Positions 36,233-45,392 of a stretch of 64,000 bases of DNA are shown here, piece by piece. Where the stretch lies: positions 1 to 64,000 of the forward strand of contig NZ_JARWOJ010000377.1 in NCBI RefSeq assembly GCF_029868625.1. The letters run 5' to 3'. The first letter of the stretch is position 1, and each line of letters begins with the position of its first letter. The notes under the pieces were generated by a model. The model was not told where the DNA came from. It did not search any database and saw nothing but the letters and a program-made list of their open reading frames with translations. The translations under genes were made by a program, and so were the position numbers. This DNA is from Nocardia neocaledoniensis. GTDB taxonomy: Bacteria; Actinomycetota; Actinomycetes; Mycobacteriales; Mycobacteriaceae.

Positions 36233-36901
36233 GTGGGCAAGAAATCCTGGCAGGCGAGCACCACGATGATCGGGCACGGCACGGTCCGTGCCGTCCCGGA
36301 CCTGATCCGGGTCACGCTGTCGGTGGAATCACGCGCCGACACCGTCGCCGCCGCCTACGGACGCGCCGGTGATCGGGTCGCCGCCGTGGTCACCGCCCTG
36401 CGCGCCGCCGGGGTGAGCGACGCCGACATGGCGACCAGCGGGCTGAGCGTGCGCACCGAGACCGTGTACACCGACAACGGCCGCAGCGAGATCACCGGCT
36501 ATCTCGCCTCCTCGGGGCTGAGCGTGTCGCTGCGCGACGACACCGGCACCGACCCCGCCGACACGGTCGCCGCCGCGGTCGCCGCGGGCGGCGACGACGT
36601 GCGCCTCGGCGGCCTGACGCGCGGCATCGCCGATCCCGAACCCCTGCTGACGCAGGCCAGGGACGCGGCTTTCGACGACGCGAAGGCCAAGGCCGAGCAG
36701 TACGCCACCCGCGCGGGCGTCGCCCTCGGCGCGGTCGTGCAGATCACCGAGGACACCGCCACGCCGCTGCCGCGCGGCTACGACATCAGCGCGGAGATGG
36801 GCGCCCCGATGCTCATGGCCAAGGCCAGTTCGCCGGTACCCGTCGTGCCCGGCGAGACCGAGATCGGCGCGATCGTGCGGGTCACCTGGGCACTGGAGTG
36901 A
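36233..36901 (+). CDS. SIMPL (DUF541) domain protein
   Basis: 222 residues of the SIMPL/DUF541 family, related to bacterial BP26 and mouse SIMPL. Recognisable are [15 protein letters not shown] at the start, the central [13 protein letters not shown] helix and the terminal [13 protein letters not shown]. It lacks a signal peptide, unlike many members that are exported. GTG 36233 is fixed by AGGAG seven bases upstream. It follows the glutaminase by 69 bases on the same strand. Function unknown. Confidence 0.85.
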   Translation: MGKKSWQASTTMIGHGTVRAVPDLIRVTLSVESRADTVAAAYGRAGDRVAAVVTALRAAGVSDADMATSGLSVRTETVYTDNGRSEITGYLASSGLSVSLRDDTGTDPADTVAAAVAAGGDDVRLGGLTRGIADPEPLLTQARDAAFDDAKAKAEQYATRAGVALGAVVQITEDTATPLPRGYDISAEMGAPMLMAKASSPVPVVPGETEIGAIVRVTWALE

Positions 36902-36902
36902 T

Positions 36903-38249
36903 TCAGCGGTCGAGCAGGGCCACGCATTCGACGTGATGGGTGGCCGGGAAGGCGTCGAAGGCGCGCAGGTCGGCGAGGTGGTAGCCGGCGTCGAGGTAGA
37001 GGCCGAGGTCGCGGGCGAAGGAGGCCGGGTCGCAGCCGATGTGGACGATGCGACGCGGGTCGGCGTCGGTGACGGCGGCGACGACCTCCTTGCCCGCGCC
37101 GGCGCGCGGCGGGTCGAGGACGACGACATCCGGGGTGCCCGAGGCCTTGCGGACCCAGCGTTCGACACGGTCGGCGCTCAGGTCCAGCCAGGGCAGGTCA
37201 CGCAGGGCGGTCGTGCCGTCGGCGACCGCCGAGCGAGCCGATTCGACCGCCGCCACCGCGCCGGTCTGGCCGGTCTGCTCGGCCAGGCGCGCGGCGAACA
37301 CGCCGACACCGCTGTAGAGATCCCAGCCGCGACCACCGGGCGTCAGCCCGGACCACTCGGCGACGAGGTCCGAATAGCGTTGCGCCGCACCGCGATGCGC
37401 CTGCCAGAAGCCGGTCGCGGCCAGTTCCCAGCGGCGCCCGGCGACGTACTCCACCGCCCGCCCCGAACCGGCGAGCACCCATTCCTCACGGGGCGCGTTG
37501 GTGGCCGACTTGCGCGCGGCCGCCCGATCGCGGACGGCGCCGCGGTCGTCGCCGACCGGACCGCGCCGCCCCGCCGGGCGATGGCCACGGCCACGGCCTG
37601 CGCCGCGCGGGGTTCCCGGCCTGCCGCCGGCCTGCGCGGTATCCGGTACGGCGGCCAGCTCCACGATGTGGCGAACACCGTCACCGTCGACCGCGACGAC
37701 CAGGTCGGAACCGGGCGTCCAGCGCCGATCGGCGACACCGTCGAGCGCGCCGGCCACGGGCTGCGGGCAGCGCAGGTCAGGGATCACGGCGGTGCTGCGG
37801 AACCGGTGCACCCCGGCGCGTCCGTCACCGTCGACGACCAGCCGCACCCGCGTGCGCCAGCCGCCGGTCTCGGCGGCGTCGCCGATCGGTTCCACCGACA
37901 CCTCACGCTCCACCCCGGCCAGCCTGCGCAGCTGCTCGGCCACCACGGTCGCCTTCAAGGCGCGCTGCGCGGCGGGCGTGGCGAAGGCGAAGTCACAGCA
38001 GCCCGCACCGCCCGGCCCGGAGACCGGGCAGGTCGCGGGCACCCGATCCGCGGACGCCTCGATGACCTCGACGGCGTCGGCCCGGCAGAACGAGCCGCCA
38101 CGGTCCTCGGTGACCCGGGCGCGCACCAGCTCGCCGGGCAGTCCGTGCCGCACGAACACGACCCGGCCCTCGTGGCGGCCGACACAGAAGCCCCCGTGCC
38201 CTGGCGGCCCGAGCCGGATCTCGAATTCCTGTCCGCGCCAATCGCTCAT
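36903..38249 (-). CDS. TrmA/RlmD-family RNA 5-methyluridine methyltransferase
   Basis: 448 residues. An N-terminal TRAM domain (about 1-60, binding RNA) is followed by a short Cys group (CPVSGPGGAGCC), then the SAM-binding SGVGVFAARLA, DPPRAGAGK and the catalytic Cys in IGCDPASFARD. Such enzymes methylate uridine C5 in tRNA or rRNA. The middle (about 230-270) has an Arg/Gly/Pro-rich insertion that looks disordered. The ATG overlaps the permease stop (ATGA), so the two are translationally coupled. Matches M. tuberculosis Rv2689c in place. Confidence 0.88.
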   Translation of the reverse strand: MSDWRGQEFEIRLGPPGHGGFCVGRHEGRVVFVRHGLPGELVRARVTEDRGGSFCRADAVEVIEASADRVPATCPVSGPGGAGCCDFAFATPAAQRALKATVVAEQLRRLAGVEREVSVEPIGDAAETGGWRTRVRLVVDGDGRAGVHRFRSTAVIPDLRCPQPVAGALDGVADRRWTPGSDLVVAVDGDGVRHIVELAAVPDTAQAGGRPGTPRGAGRGRGHRPAGRRGPVGDDRGAVRDRAAARKSATNAPREEWVLAGSGRAVEYVAGRRWELAATGFWQAHRGAAQRYSDLVAEWSGLTPGGRGWDLYSGVGVFAARLAEQTGQTGAVAAVESARSAVADGTTALRDLPWLDLSADRVERWVRKASGTPDVVVLDPPRAGAGKEVVAAVTDADPRRIVHIGCDPASFARDLGLYLDAGYHLADLRAFDAFPATHHVECVALLDR

Positions 38250-40255
38250 CGCCGACGTCCCGGTTGGTCGAACCCGCGCCGCACCGAGCCGGGCGCGTTC
38301 ACGTCGGCCACCTGCTTGGCCCGCGTCGAAGAACTCAGCTGCCACGGCACACTGGTCACCATCACACCCGGCTCGAACAGCAGCCTGCCCTTGAGCCGCA
38401 GCGCCGACTGGTTGTGCAGGACCTGCTCCCACCAGTGGCCGACCACGTATTCGGGGATGAACACGGTGACGACGTCGCGCGGGGCGTCCTTGCGCACCCG
38501 CTTGACGTATTCGAGCACCGGCTTGGTGATCTCGCGGTACGGCGACTCGACCACCTTCAGCGGCACGTTGATCTCGCTGTTCTCCCACTCGCGCACCAGC
38601 TTGCGGGTGTCGGCGTCGTCGACGTTGACGGTGATCGCCTCGAGGGTGTCCGGCCGGGTCGCGCGGGCGTAGGCCAGGGCGCGGCGGGTCGGCAGGTGCA
38701 GTTTGGAGACCAGCACGATGGAGTGGGTTCTGCTGGGCAGCACACCATCCCACTCGGATTCCTCCAGCTCGCGCGAGACCGAGTCGTAGTGCCTGCGGAT
38801 GAGCTTCATCACGATGAAGATCGCCACCATCGTGATGATCGCGATGTAGGCGCCCGCGAAGAACTTGGTGACCAGCACGATGACGAGCACGGCGCCGGTG
38901 GCGGTGAGACCGATCGCGTTGATCACCCGCGAGCGCTTCATCTTCGACCGCTGCGCCGGATCGGTCTCGGTGCGCAGCAGGCGCGTCCAGTGCCGCAGCA
39001 TGCCGGTCTGGCTCAGCACGAACGAGACGAACACGCCGACGATGTAGAGCTGGATGAGCTTGGTCACCTCGGCGCCGAACAGCACCACGAACGCGATGGC
39101 CGCGCCGGACAGGAACAGGATGCCGTTGGAGAAGGCCAGCCGGTCGCCGCGGGTGTGCAGCTGACGCGGCAGATACCGATCCTGCGCGAGGATCGAGCCG
39201 AGGACGGGGAACCCGTTGAAGGCGGTGTTGGCGGCCAGCACCAGGATCAGCGCGGTGACGATGGTGATGAAGAAGAAGCCGATCGGGAAACCGTGGAAGA
39301 CGGTCTCGGCGATCTGCGCGATCAGCGTCTTCTGGTGATAGTCCGCGGGCGCGCCGACCAGATTCGACGGGTCGTGGGCGTAGACCACGCCGATCTTCTG
39401 CGCGAGGATGATGATGCCCATGAGCAGCACGATCGCGATGCTGCCCAGCAGCAACAGCGTGGTCGCGGCATTGCGGGACTTCGGTTTACGGAAGGCGGGC
39501 ACCCCGTTGCTGATCGCCTCGACACCGGTCAGCGCCGCGCAGCCGGAGGAGAAGGCCCTGGCGATGAGGAAGGCGAAGGCCAGCCCGTAGAGGTGCTCGT
39601 CCTCGGCCTCCAGCCCGAATCCGGCCGAGACCGCCTGGATGTCGTCCCCGAGCACATACGTGCGGAACAGGCCCCAGCCGAGCATCACGACCATGCCGAA
39701 GATGAAGGCGTAGGTCGGAATGGCGAAGGCCTTCCCCGACTCGCGCACACCGCGCAGGTTGATGGCGGTGAGCACCGCGATGGCCACCACCGCGAACAGC
39801 ACCTTGTGGGTGGCGACGAACGGGATCGCCGAGCCGATGTTGGAGGCCGCCGAGGAGATCGACACCGCCACCGTGAGCACGTAGTCGACCAGGAGCGCGC
39901 TGCCCACCGTCAGTCCCGCGTTGGGACCGAGGTTCTTCGTCGCGACCTCGTAGTCACCGCCGCCGGACGGATAGGCGTGCACGTTCTGCCGGTAGCTGGC
40001 GACCACGACCGCCATCACGAACGCCACGGCCAGCCCGACCCACGGGGCGTACAGGTAGGCGGAGATGCCCGCCGCGGAGAGAACCAGGAAGATCTCCTCG
40101 GGCGCGTACGCCACGGAGGACATCGCGTCGGAGGCGAACACCGGCAGCGCGATCCGCTTGGGCAGCAGGGTATGACCCAGCGAATCGCTGCGGAACGGCC
40201 TGCCGAGCAGCAATCGCTTGGCTGCCGTCGTCAACTTGGACACCGGGCTGAGCAT
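38246..40255 (-). CDS. APC-family permease, K-transport-like
   Basis: About 669 residues with about 12 membrane spans followed by a cytoplasmic tail of about 170. The N-terminal VFASDAMSSVAYAPEEIFLVL segment is typical of APC transporters of the KimA/Rv2690c group, in which some members move potassium. It is divergent from ceoB (TrkA-like), which fits that idea. Start uncertain: ATG 40255 is used, but GTG 40243 (giving MSKLTTAAKRLLLG) is equally likely by analogy to the mycobacterial protein. The 3' end overlaps the next gene by four bases. Confidence 0.85.
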   Translation of the reverse strand: MLSPVSKLTTAAKRLLLGRPFRSDSLGHTLLPKRIALPVFASDAMSSVAYAPEEIFLVLSAAGISAYLYAPWVGLAVAFVMAVVVASYRQNVHAYPSGGGDYEVATKNLGPNAGLTVGSALLVDYVLTVAVSISSAASNIGSAIPFVATHKVLFAVVAIAVLTAINLRGVRESGKAFAIPTYAFIFGMVVMLGWGLFRTYVLGDDIQAVSAGFGLEAEDEHLYGLAFAFLIARAFSSGCAALTGVEAISNGVPAFRKPKSRNAATTLLLLGSIAIVLLMGIIILAQKIGVVYAHDPSNLVGAPADYHQKTLIAQIAETVFHGFPIGFFFITIVTALILVLAANTAFNGFPVLGSILAQDRYLPRQLHTRGDRLAFSNGILFLSGAAIAFVVLFGAEVTKLIQLYIVGVFVSFVLSQTGMLRHWTRLLRTETDPAQRSKMKRSRVINAIGLTATGAVLVIVLVTKFFAGAYIAIITMVAIFIVMKLIRRHYDSVSRELEESEWDGVLPSRTHSIVLVSKLHLPTRRALAYARATRPDTLEAITVNVDDADTRKLVREWENSEINVPLKVVESPYREITKPVLEYVKRVRKDAPRDVVTVFIPEYVVGHWWEQVLHNQSALRLKGRLLFEPGVMVTSVPWQLSSSTRAKQVADVNAPGSVRRGFDQPGRRR

Positions 40256-40409
40256 AGAGCAGTTCATCGGCCGGTTCGCGCCCACGTTCGACGCACCGGC
40301 GCGGGTGTCGTGATTGTTTGTGCGGCCCCGGCGAGGGGAAAATGGCCGAGGGGACATCCGGCGGGTACGGTCCATGCCGGGATGCCACGGCCAGGAACGA
40401 GGGTGCACG

Positions 40410-41075
40410 GTGTACGTAGTGATCATGGGGTGCGGACGAGTGGGCTCGTCGCTGGCGCGCGCCCTGGTCCGGGTCGGCCACGAGGTCACGGTGATCGACC
40501 GCGATCCCAGCGCGTTCCGCCGGTTGGGTGAGGGTTTCACCGGGCAGGAAGTGGTCGGCGTCGGATTCGACCGGGATGTGTTGACCCGCGCCGGAATCGA
40601 GCGCGCCGACGCCTTCGCCGCGGTGTCCTCCGGGGACAACTCCAACATCATCTCGGCCAGGGTGGCCAGGGAGATGTTCGGCGTCGAGCGCGTGGTGGCC
40701 CGGATCTACGACGCCAAACGCGCCGAGGTGTACGAGCGGCTCGGCATCCCGACCATCGCGACCGTGCCGTGGACCACCGACCGGTTCCTGCGCAGCCTCA
40801 TCGGCGACAACTCGACCACCACCTGGCGCGATCCGACGGGCGCGGTGGCGATCACCCAGCTCACCCTGCACGAGGACTGGTCCGGGCGCACGGTCCGGGA
40901 CCTGGAGCGCGAACTCGGGGTGCGGGTGGCGTTCGTGCTGCGCTTCGGCCGGGGCCTGCTGCCCGAGGCCAAGACCATCGTGCAGGCCGAGGACGTGGTG
41001 TACGTCGCGGCGACATCGGGCAGTGTCGGTGAGACGGTCGCGCTGGCCGCCAAGCCCCCGGCTAGCGAGGACTGA
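40410..41075 (+). CDS. ceoB: TrkA-type potassium uptake regulator (CeoB)
   Basis: 221 residues: an RCK-N domain with the NAD-binding motif MGCGRVGSSLA and an RCK-C domain. With CeoC it forms the cytoplasmic gating subunit of a Trk/Ktr-type potassium transporter. GTG 40410 has GAGGG six bases upstream. The next gene starts five bases after its stop. Same order as M. tuberculosis Rv2691 and Rv2692. Confidence 0.92.
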   Translation: MYVVIMGCGRVGSSLARALVRVGHEVTVIDRDPSAFRRLGEGFTGQEVVGVGFDRDVLTRAGIERADAFAAVSSGDNSNIISARVAREMFGVERVVARIYDAKRAEVYERLGIPTIATVPWTTDRFLRSLIGDNSTTTWRDPTGAVAITQLTLHEDWSGRTVRDLERELGVRVAFVLRFGRGLLPEAKTIVQAEDVVYVAATSGSVGETVALAAKPPASED

Positions 41076-41080
41076 TCGAG

Positions 41081-41752
41081 ATGAAGGTTGCCATCGCCGG
41101 AGCGGGCGCCGTCGGGCGCTCGATCGCCAGGGAACTGCTGCGGGGCGGGCATCGGGTGATGCTGCTCGAGCGTCAGCTCGATCACATCGATCCCGCGGCC
41201 ATCCCGGACGCGGTCTGGGTGCACGCCGACGCCTGCGAGCTGTCGCTGCTGGAGAACGCCGAACTCGAGACCTACGAGGTGGTCATCGCGGCCACCGGCG
41301 ACGACAAGGCCAATCTGGTGCACAGCCTGCTCGCCAAGACCGAGTTCGGTGTGCGCCGGGTGGTCGCGCGCGTCAACGATCCGCGCAACGAATGGCTCTT
41401 CGACGAGTCCTGGGGCGTCGACGTGGCGGTCTCGACGCCGCGGCTGCTGGCCTCCCTGGTCGAGGAAGCCGTGTCGGTGGGCGATCTGGTGCGGCTGATG
41501 ACGCTGCGGCAGGGCCAGGCCAATCTGGTGGAGATCACCCTGCCCGCCGACACCCAGCTCGCGGGCAAACCCGTGCGCACACTGTCGATGCCGCGCGATA
41601 CCGCCCTGGTGACGATCCTGCGCGGCGGCCGGGTGATCGTGCCGCAGCCCGACGACCCGTTCGAGGGCGAGGACGAGCTGCTGTTCGTCACCTCGGTGGA
41701 GGCCGAGGAAGACCTGCGCCTGACCCTGGCCACGCACGGGATCAAGCCGTAG
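41081..41752 (+). CDS. ceoC: TrkA-type potassium uptake regulator (CeoC)
   Basis: 223 residues with the RCK-N motif IAGAGAVGRSIA and an RCK-C domain. It is a paralogue of CeoB, five bases downstream, and the two presumably assemble together. ATG 41081 directly precedes the nucleotide-binding strand. Its stop is one base from the stop of the convergent sigma-factor gene. Confidence 0.92.
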   Translation: MKVAIAGAGAVGRSIARELLRGGHRVMLLERQLDHIDPAAIPDAVWVHADACELSLLENAELETYEVVIAATGDDKANLVHSLLAKTEFGVRRVVARVNDPRNEWLFDESWGVDVAVSTPRLLASLVEEAVSVGDLVRLMTLRQGQANLVEITLPADTQLAGKPVRTLSMPRDTALVTILRGGRVIVPQPDDPFEGEDELLFVTSVEAEEDLRLTLATHGIKP

Positions 41753-41753
41753 C

Positions 41754-42380
41754 TCAGGCGGCCTTCAGCTGTGCGCGCAACTTGTTCAGCGCACGGTGCT
41801 GCATCACCCGCACGACGCCGGGGCTGGTGCCGATGGCCTCGGCGGTCTGCGCCGCGCTCCAGCCGAGCACGATCCGCATGACCAGCACTTCGCGATGGTT
41901 CGGGGCCAGCCCGGACATCAGCTCGTGGGTGGCCGCGCGCCGTTCCATGGCCAGCGCCCAGTCCTCCGGTCCCGCGGCGCCGGAGGCGGTCTCGGGCACG
42001 TCGGCCACCGGGTAGGCGGTGTGCTTGGCGCGGCGGAACGCGTCGGAGACCTTGTTGGCGGCGATGCCGTAGACGAACGCCAGGAACGACTTCCCCTGGT
42101 CGCGGTAGCGCGGGATCGCGCTGACCGTGGCCATCAGCACTTCCTGGGTGACATCGTCGGCGGTGACGGTCAGATGGCCGGTGGCGCCCATCCTGGACGA
42201 GCAGTACCGCCGTACCAGCGGGTGCACCAGGCGCACGATCTCGGCGATGGCCTCGCGATCACCGGCCGCGGCGGGCGCGATGAGGGCGTCGAGTTCGGCC
42301 CCGATGCGCTTGCTCTCCGACAGCACGGCGGCGGTCGTGTTCTTCGATGCGCCGCGGGGGCGATGCTCGGTAGCCATCAT
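41754..42380 (-). CDS. ECF sigma factor, SigD/ShbA-like
   Basis: About 208 residues with sigma region 2 (ADDVTQEVLMATVSAIPRY, FLAFVYGIAANKVSDAFR) and region 4 (REVLVMRIVLGWSAAQTAEAIGTSPGVVRVMQHRAL). The RYRDQGKSFLAFVYGIAA stretch is close to M. tuberculosis SigD and Streptomyces ShbA, as remembered, which helps drive expression of the principal sigma factor in Streptomyces. ATG 42380 is used because AGAGGA lies nine bases ahead; earlier GTG starts exist. No anti-sigma gene is next to it. Confidence 0.85.
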   Translation of the reverse strand: MMATEHRPRGASKNTTAAVLSESKRIGAELDALIAPAAAGDREAIAEIVRLVHPLVRRYCSSRMGATGHLTVTADDVTQEVLMATVSAIPRYRDQGKSFLAFVYGIAANKVSDAFRRAKHTAYPVADVPETASGAAGPEDWALAMERRAATHELMSGLAPNHREVLVMRIVLGWSAAQTAEAIGTSPGVVRVMQHRALNKLRAQLKAA

Positions 42381-42464
42381 GGTCGCCGGTCCTCTCACGA
42401 TCACTGCGATTTCTCCTACGCATTGATCGTGCGACGATCCGGACCTGGCTACCAGACACCCCAG

Positions 42465-42482
42465 GGTGGGTACTTCCCCACC
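42465..42482 (-). terminator. Small hairpin after the DUF3159 gene
   Basis: GGTGGG (42465-42470) and CCCACC (42477-42482) form a six-base stem with a six-base loop, about 25 bases beyond the DUF3159 stop on its strand and before the sigma-factor gene. It may weaken readthrough into the sigma gene. Weak stem, so low certainty. Confidence 0.3.
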
Positions 42483-42505
42483 TCCGGCGCCCCCGCGCGC
42501 ACCCT

Positions 42506-43261
42506 TCAGGCGCGCGCCGAATCCGTTCGGGCAGCGGCGGAATCACTCTTCTCGACGGGCAGGTGACCGGCGCGGCGCACCGCCCAGACGGTGATCACCA
42601 GGGCGACCGCCGTCAGCGGCCAGCCCATGCCGATCCTGGCCACCGCCAGCCAGGTGGTGTGGTCGGTGTCGTAGAGCTGGGACTGGACCAGGTAGCGCGC
42701 GCCGAACACGACCACCCACACGATGGTGGCCAGGTCGTAGAGCTTGCGGATGCGCTTGTCGGCCCGCCAGCCCGTACCGTGCCCGTTGAGCGCGCCCCAG
42801 ATCACCCCCACCAGCGGCCACCGGAACAGGATCGACAACGCGAACACGCCCGCGTACACGAGGCTGGTGTAGATGCCGAACAGGAAGAACCCCTTGGCCT
42901 CCCCCATCCGGTAGGCGATGAACGCGCAGACGCCGACCCCGAGGAAGCCGGAGATCGCGGGCTGCACGGGGCTGCGGCGGTACAGCCGCCACACGAGCAC
43001 GCCCGCGGCCACCCCCAAAGCGGCCCAGATGGCCGCCGTGAGCCCCGCGACGGTGTTCACGGGCACGAACACCAGCACGGGCAGGGTGGAGTAGATCAGG
43101 CCGCTGAAGCCGCCCATCTGCTCGAGCAGGGTCTGCTCGGTGCGGGCCACCTCACCGTCGACGGCGGGATCTACCGGGTCGGCCGGGATGCCGGTCGCCA
43201 CGGGGAGCACCACCGTGGGTTCGGAGTCCGCGGCGGGGTGGTACTCGTCGCTGGTGGGCAT
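42506..43261 (-). CDS. DUF3159 membrane protein
   Basis: 251 residues with about five or six membrane spans after a 45-residue polar N-terminus. The QMGGFSGLIYSTLPVLVFVPVNT start of the hydrophobic part is characteristic of actinobacterial DUF3159 (M. tuberculosis Rv2693c). Function unknown. It follows the OB-fold gene with a three-base gap, so they form one operon. Confidence 0.88.
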   Translation of the reverse strand: MPTSDEYHPAADSEPTVVLPVATGIPADPVDPAVDGEVARTEQTLLEQMGGFSGLIYSTLPVLVFVPVNTVAGLTAAIWAALGVAAGVLVWRLYRRSPVQPAISGFLGVGVCAFIAYRMGEAKGFFLFGIYTSLVYAGVFALSILFRWPLVGVIWGALNGHGTGWRADKRIRKLYDLATIVWVVVFGARYLVQSQLYDTDHTTWLAVARIGMGWPLTAVALVITVWAVRRAGHLPVEKSDSAAARTDSARA

Positions 43262-43264
43262 ACG

Positions 43265-43672
43265 TCAGCTGTTCCCGCGCAATTCGTAGTAGGGGTTGAA
43301 GATCACCTTGCGGCCGTCGCGGTCACCCACGCGTCCGCGGACCATGATGCGCCGGCCCGGTTCGATCCCGGGGATGCGCCTGCGCCCGATCCAGACGAGC
43401 GTGATGGCGTCGGTGCCGTCGAAGAACTCGGCCTGCACCGTGGCACCGGCCGCCTTCGGACAGGCCTCGACACTGCGGAGCCTGCCGAGGATGGTGGCCT
43501 CCTCGCCGCGACAACAGTCGGCGGCGCGCCGGGCGCCGGAGGCGTCGGCGGTCTCCGCCAGTTCCTCGGCGTCGAGCTGATCGATGTCGGCGGTCAGACG
43601 GCGACCGAGTCGACGAAAATATCCCGAGTCCGGACCCGATCCCGACTTGCGTCCGCCCGTGGATGACGACAT
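43265..43672 (-). CDS. OB-fold nucleic-acid-binding protein
   Basis: 135 residues. After a Ser/Gly-rich start, the second half reads as an OB-fold: ATILGRLRSVE, ITLVWIGRRRIPGIEPGRRIMVRGRV and a final DGRKVIFNPYYEL. It matches M. tuberculosis Rv2694c by place and pattern. It probably binds nucleic acid, but its role is unknown. ATG 43672 is used. Transcribed just before DUF3159. Confidence 0.85.
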   Translation of the reverse strand: MSSSTGGRKSGSGPDSGYFRRLGRRLTADIDQLDAEELAETADASGARRAADCCRGEEATILGRLRSVEACPKAAGATVQAEFFDGTDAITLVWIGRRRIPGIEPGRRIMVRGRVGDRDGRKVIFNPYYELRGNS

Positions 43673-43750
43673 GGCACGCTTCTCCCGCTAGTTGGCCGTA
43701 CACCGCCACTGTAGTTGGGCAAACACCTCGGCCGCTACGCTCGGTCCGTG

Positions 43751-44461
43751 ATGTGCACCCCACCCCAGGTCACCGTGGTCGCCCTGCCCGGAACCGGCTC
43801 CGATGCCGATTTCGCCGCACGGGCTTTCGGTCCCGCGGCGGCCGCCGCCGGTCTGTCGTTCCAGGCCGTCGAGCCGGATCCGCGGGCCGTGATCGCGAGC
43901 TGTACCGCGGCTTTGGACGCCGCGGCGGCACGCGGTCCGGTCCTGGCCGCAGGCATTTCACTCGGTGCCGCGATCGCGCTCGACTGGGCTGCCGAGAGCC
44001 GCACCGCGGTGGTCGGTGTCATCACAGCATTACCCGCGTGGACCGGCGCCGAAACCGCCGACTGCCCAGCGGCGTCGAGCGCCTCGGTTACCGCCGGGCA
44101 ATTGCGCGCCGACGGCCTGGAGGCGGTGATCGCCCGCATGCGCGCCTCGAGCCCGCCCTGGCTGGCCGACGCGCTCACCCAGTCCTGGCGCGGGCAGTGG
44201 CCACACCTGCCCGACGCGCTCGAGGAGGCGGCGGCCTACGCCTGGCCGACGACCGACCTGCTGGCGCGCGTCGAGGTGCCGGTGGCGGTCGTCGGCGCGA
44301 GTGACGACCCGGTGCACCCGATCGCGGTGGCCGAGCAGTGGGCGGCCACGCTGCCGCAGGCGCGCTTGCACAAGGTGACCCTGGCCGAACTCGGCGCGGA
44401 TCCGGCGGTGCTGGGCCGGGCCGGGTTCGCCGAACTCGCCGCGGCCGGCGCCGCCTGGTAG
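43751..44461 (+). CDS. Alpha/beta hydrolase
   Basis: 236 residues. The strand VVALPGTGSDADF contains the oxyanion-hole region and the nucleophile elbow is GISLG (the GxSxG motif with Ser). The late DDPVHPI supplies the acid residue; a His is less certain. The substrate cannot be told. ATG 43751 is used, with an in-frame GTG three bases earlier. It equals M. tuberculosis Rv2695 in gene order and is convergent with the DUF3710 gene. Confidence 0.85.
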   Translation: MCTPPQVTVVALPGTGSDADFAARAFGPAAAAAGLSFQAVEPDPRAVIASCTAALDAAAARGPVLAAGISLGAAIALDWAAESRTAVVGVITALPAWTGAETADCPAASSASVTAGQLRADGLEAVIARMRASSPPWLADALTQSWRGQWPHLPDALEEAAAYAWPTTDLLARVEVPVAVVGASDDPVHPIAVAEQWAATLPQARLHKVTLAELGADPAVLGRAGFAELAAAGAAW

Positions 44462-44469
44462 ACGGAACC

Positions 44470-44483
44470 GGCCGCGTGCGGCC
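44470..44483. terminator. Short hairpin between convergent hydrolase and DUF3710 genes
   Basis: GGCCGC, a two-base turn and GCGGCC form a perfect inverted repeat in the 22-base gap between two convergent stops. The turn is too tight for a full hairpin, so two pairs must open. Position suggests a role in ending both transcripts. Confidence 0.35.
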
Positions 44484-45392
44484 CTAGTTCAGGCCGAGCT
44501 GCTGCATGGCCGAGCCGTCGGCGCCGCGACGCGGCTCGTCGGGCAGTTTCGGCGGCAGCGCCGAGGTGGGCGCCGCCTGCGCGGCCGCGGCCTGCGCGGC
44601 GATGGCCTGCTGCTGCGCCTGGACCTGCTGCTGGTGGGCGGCCGCGAGCTGCTCGGCCAGTTCCTGGGGCAACACCACCGGCAGCGGGTCACGCACCGGC
44701 AGCGGCTCGGAGCCCCGGCGCACCACGGCGTCGGCGAGGACCGCGCGGGCCGCGGTGATCAGCGGGCTCCGATCGTCGACGGCGCCCGAGGGGCCCGCCG
44801 CGACGAGCCGGATCATCCAACGCGGACCGTCGACACCGATGAAACGCAGATCGGCACCCTCGGTGATGGCCTTGACCTCGCGACCCCACGGCCCCTTCTC
44901 CACCGCGACGCTCGCGCCGTCGGCGCGCAGCGACTCGGCCAGATCGGCGGCCACGGTGCGCCACTGCCCGGCCGACTTCGGCGCGGCGTAGGCGGAGACG
45001 GTGAGCCTGCCGTGCTCGGTGGCCAGGTGCACCGCCTGCGGGGTGCCGTCCGGGCTCATCTCCACCTGGAGCTGACCGCCCGGCGGCAGCGGGATGACCA
45101 CGGAGCCGAGGTCGAGCCGCTGCGCGATGACCTCGTCGGAGACCTCGCTGATGTCGTAGGGACCGGCGGCGGCGTCGGGCTGATGATCGAAGTTGCCGTA
45201 GATCCGCTCGTCGGTGGGCGCGTCGTCGAAGTCGAGGCGAGCGAAGTCGGGGCGCGGGAACTCGTCGGTGTCGTACTCGTCCTCGTCGTAGCCGTCGAGC
45301 TCGTCGTAGCCCTCGGCGTCGTCGTAGCGGGGCTCGTCGTAGTCGACGACCTCCTCGTCGTGACGCCGCTTCTTCTTGCCGAACAGACCCAT
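44484..45392 (-). CDS. DUF3710 family protein
   Basis: 302 residues. It begins with a basic [11 protein letters not shown], then a long Asp/Glu/Tyr-rich acidic stretch (about 15-60), the DUF3710 domain (DLGSVVIPLPPG onward, to about 240) and a Gln/Ala-rich tail. Equivalent to M. tuberculosis Rv2696c; function unknown. ATG 45392 is fixed by GGAGG five bases upstream and shares one base with the dut stop (TAATG), so translation is coupled to dut. Confidence 0.9.
   Translation of the reverse strand: MGLFGKKKRRHDEEVVDYDEPRYDDAEGYDELDGYDEDEYDTDEFPRPDFARLDFDDAPTDERIYGNFDHQPDAAAGPYDISEVSDEVIAQRLDLGSVVIPLPPGGQLQVEMSPDGTPQAVHLATEHGRLTVSAYAAPKSAGQWRTVAADLAESLRADGASVAVEKGPWGREVKAITEGADLRFIGVDGPRWMIRLVAAGPSGAVDDRSPLITAARAVLADAVVRRGSEPLPVRDPLPVVLPQELAEQLAAAHQQQVQAQQQAIAAQAAAAQAAPTSALPPKLPDEPRRGADGSAMQQLGLN

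Noticed and set aside
34073-36277. A minus-strand open frame extending dxs far upstream to over 1300 residues
   Set aside because: It lies antisense to the glutaminase gene, which has clear domains. The dxs homology and ribosome site place the start at 34072. High GC keeps antisense frames open.
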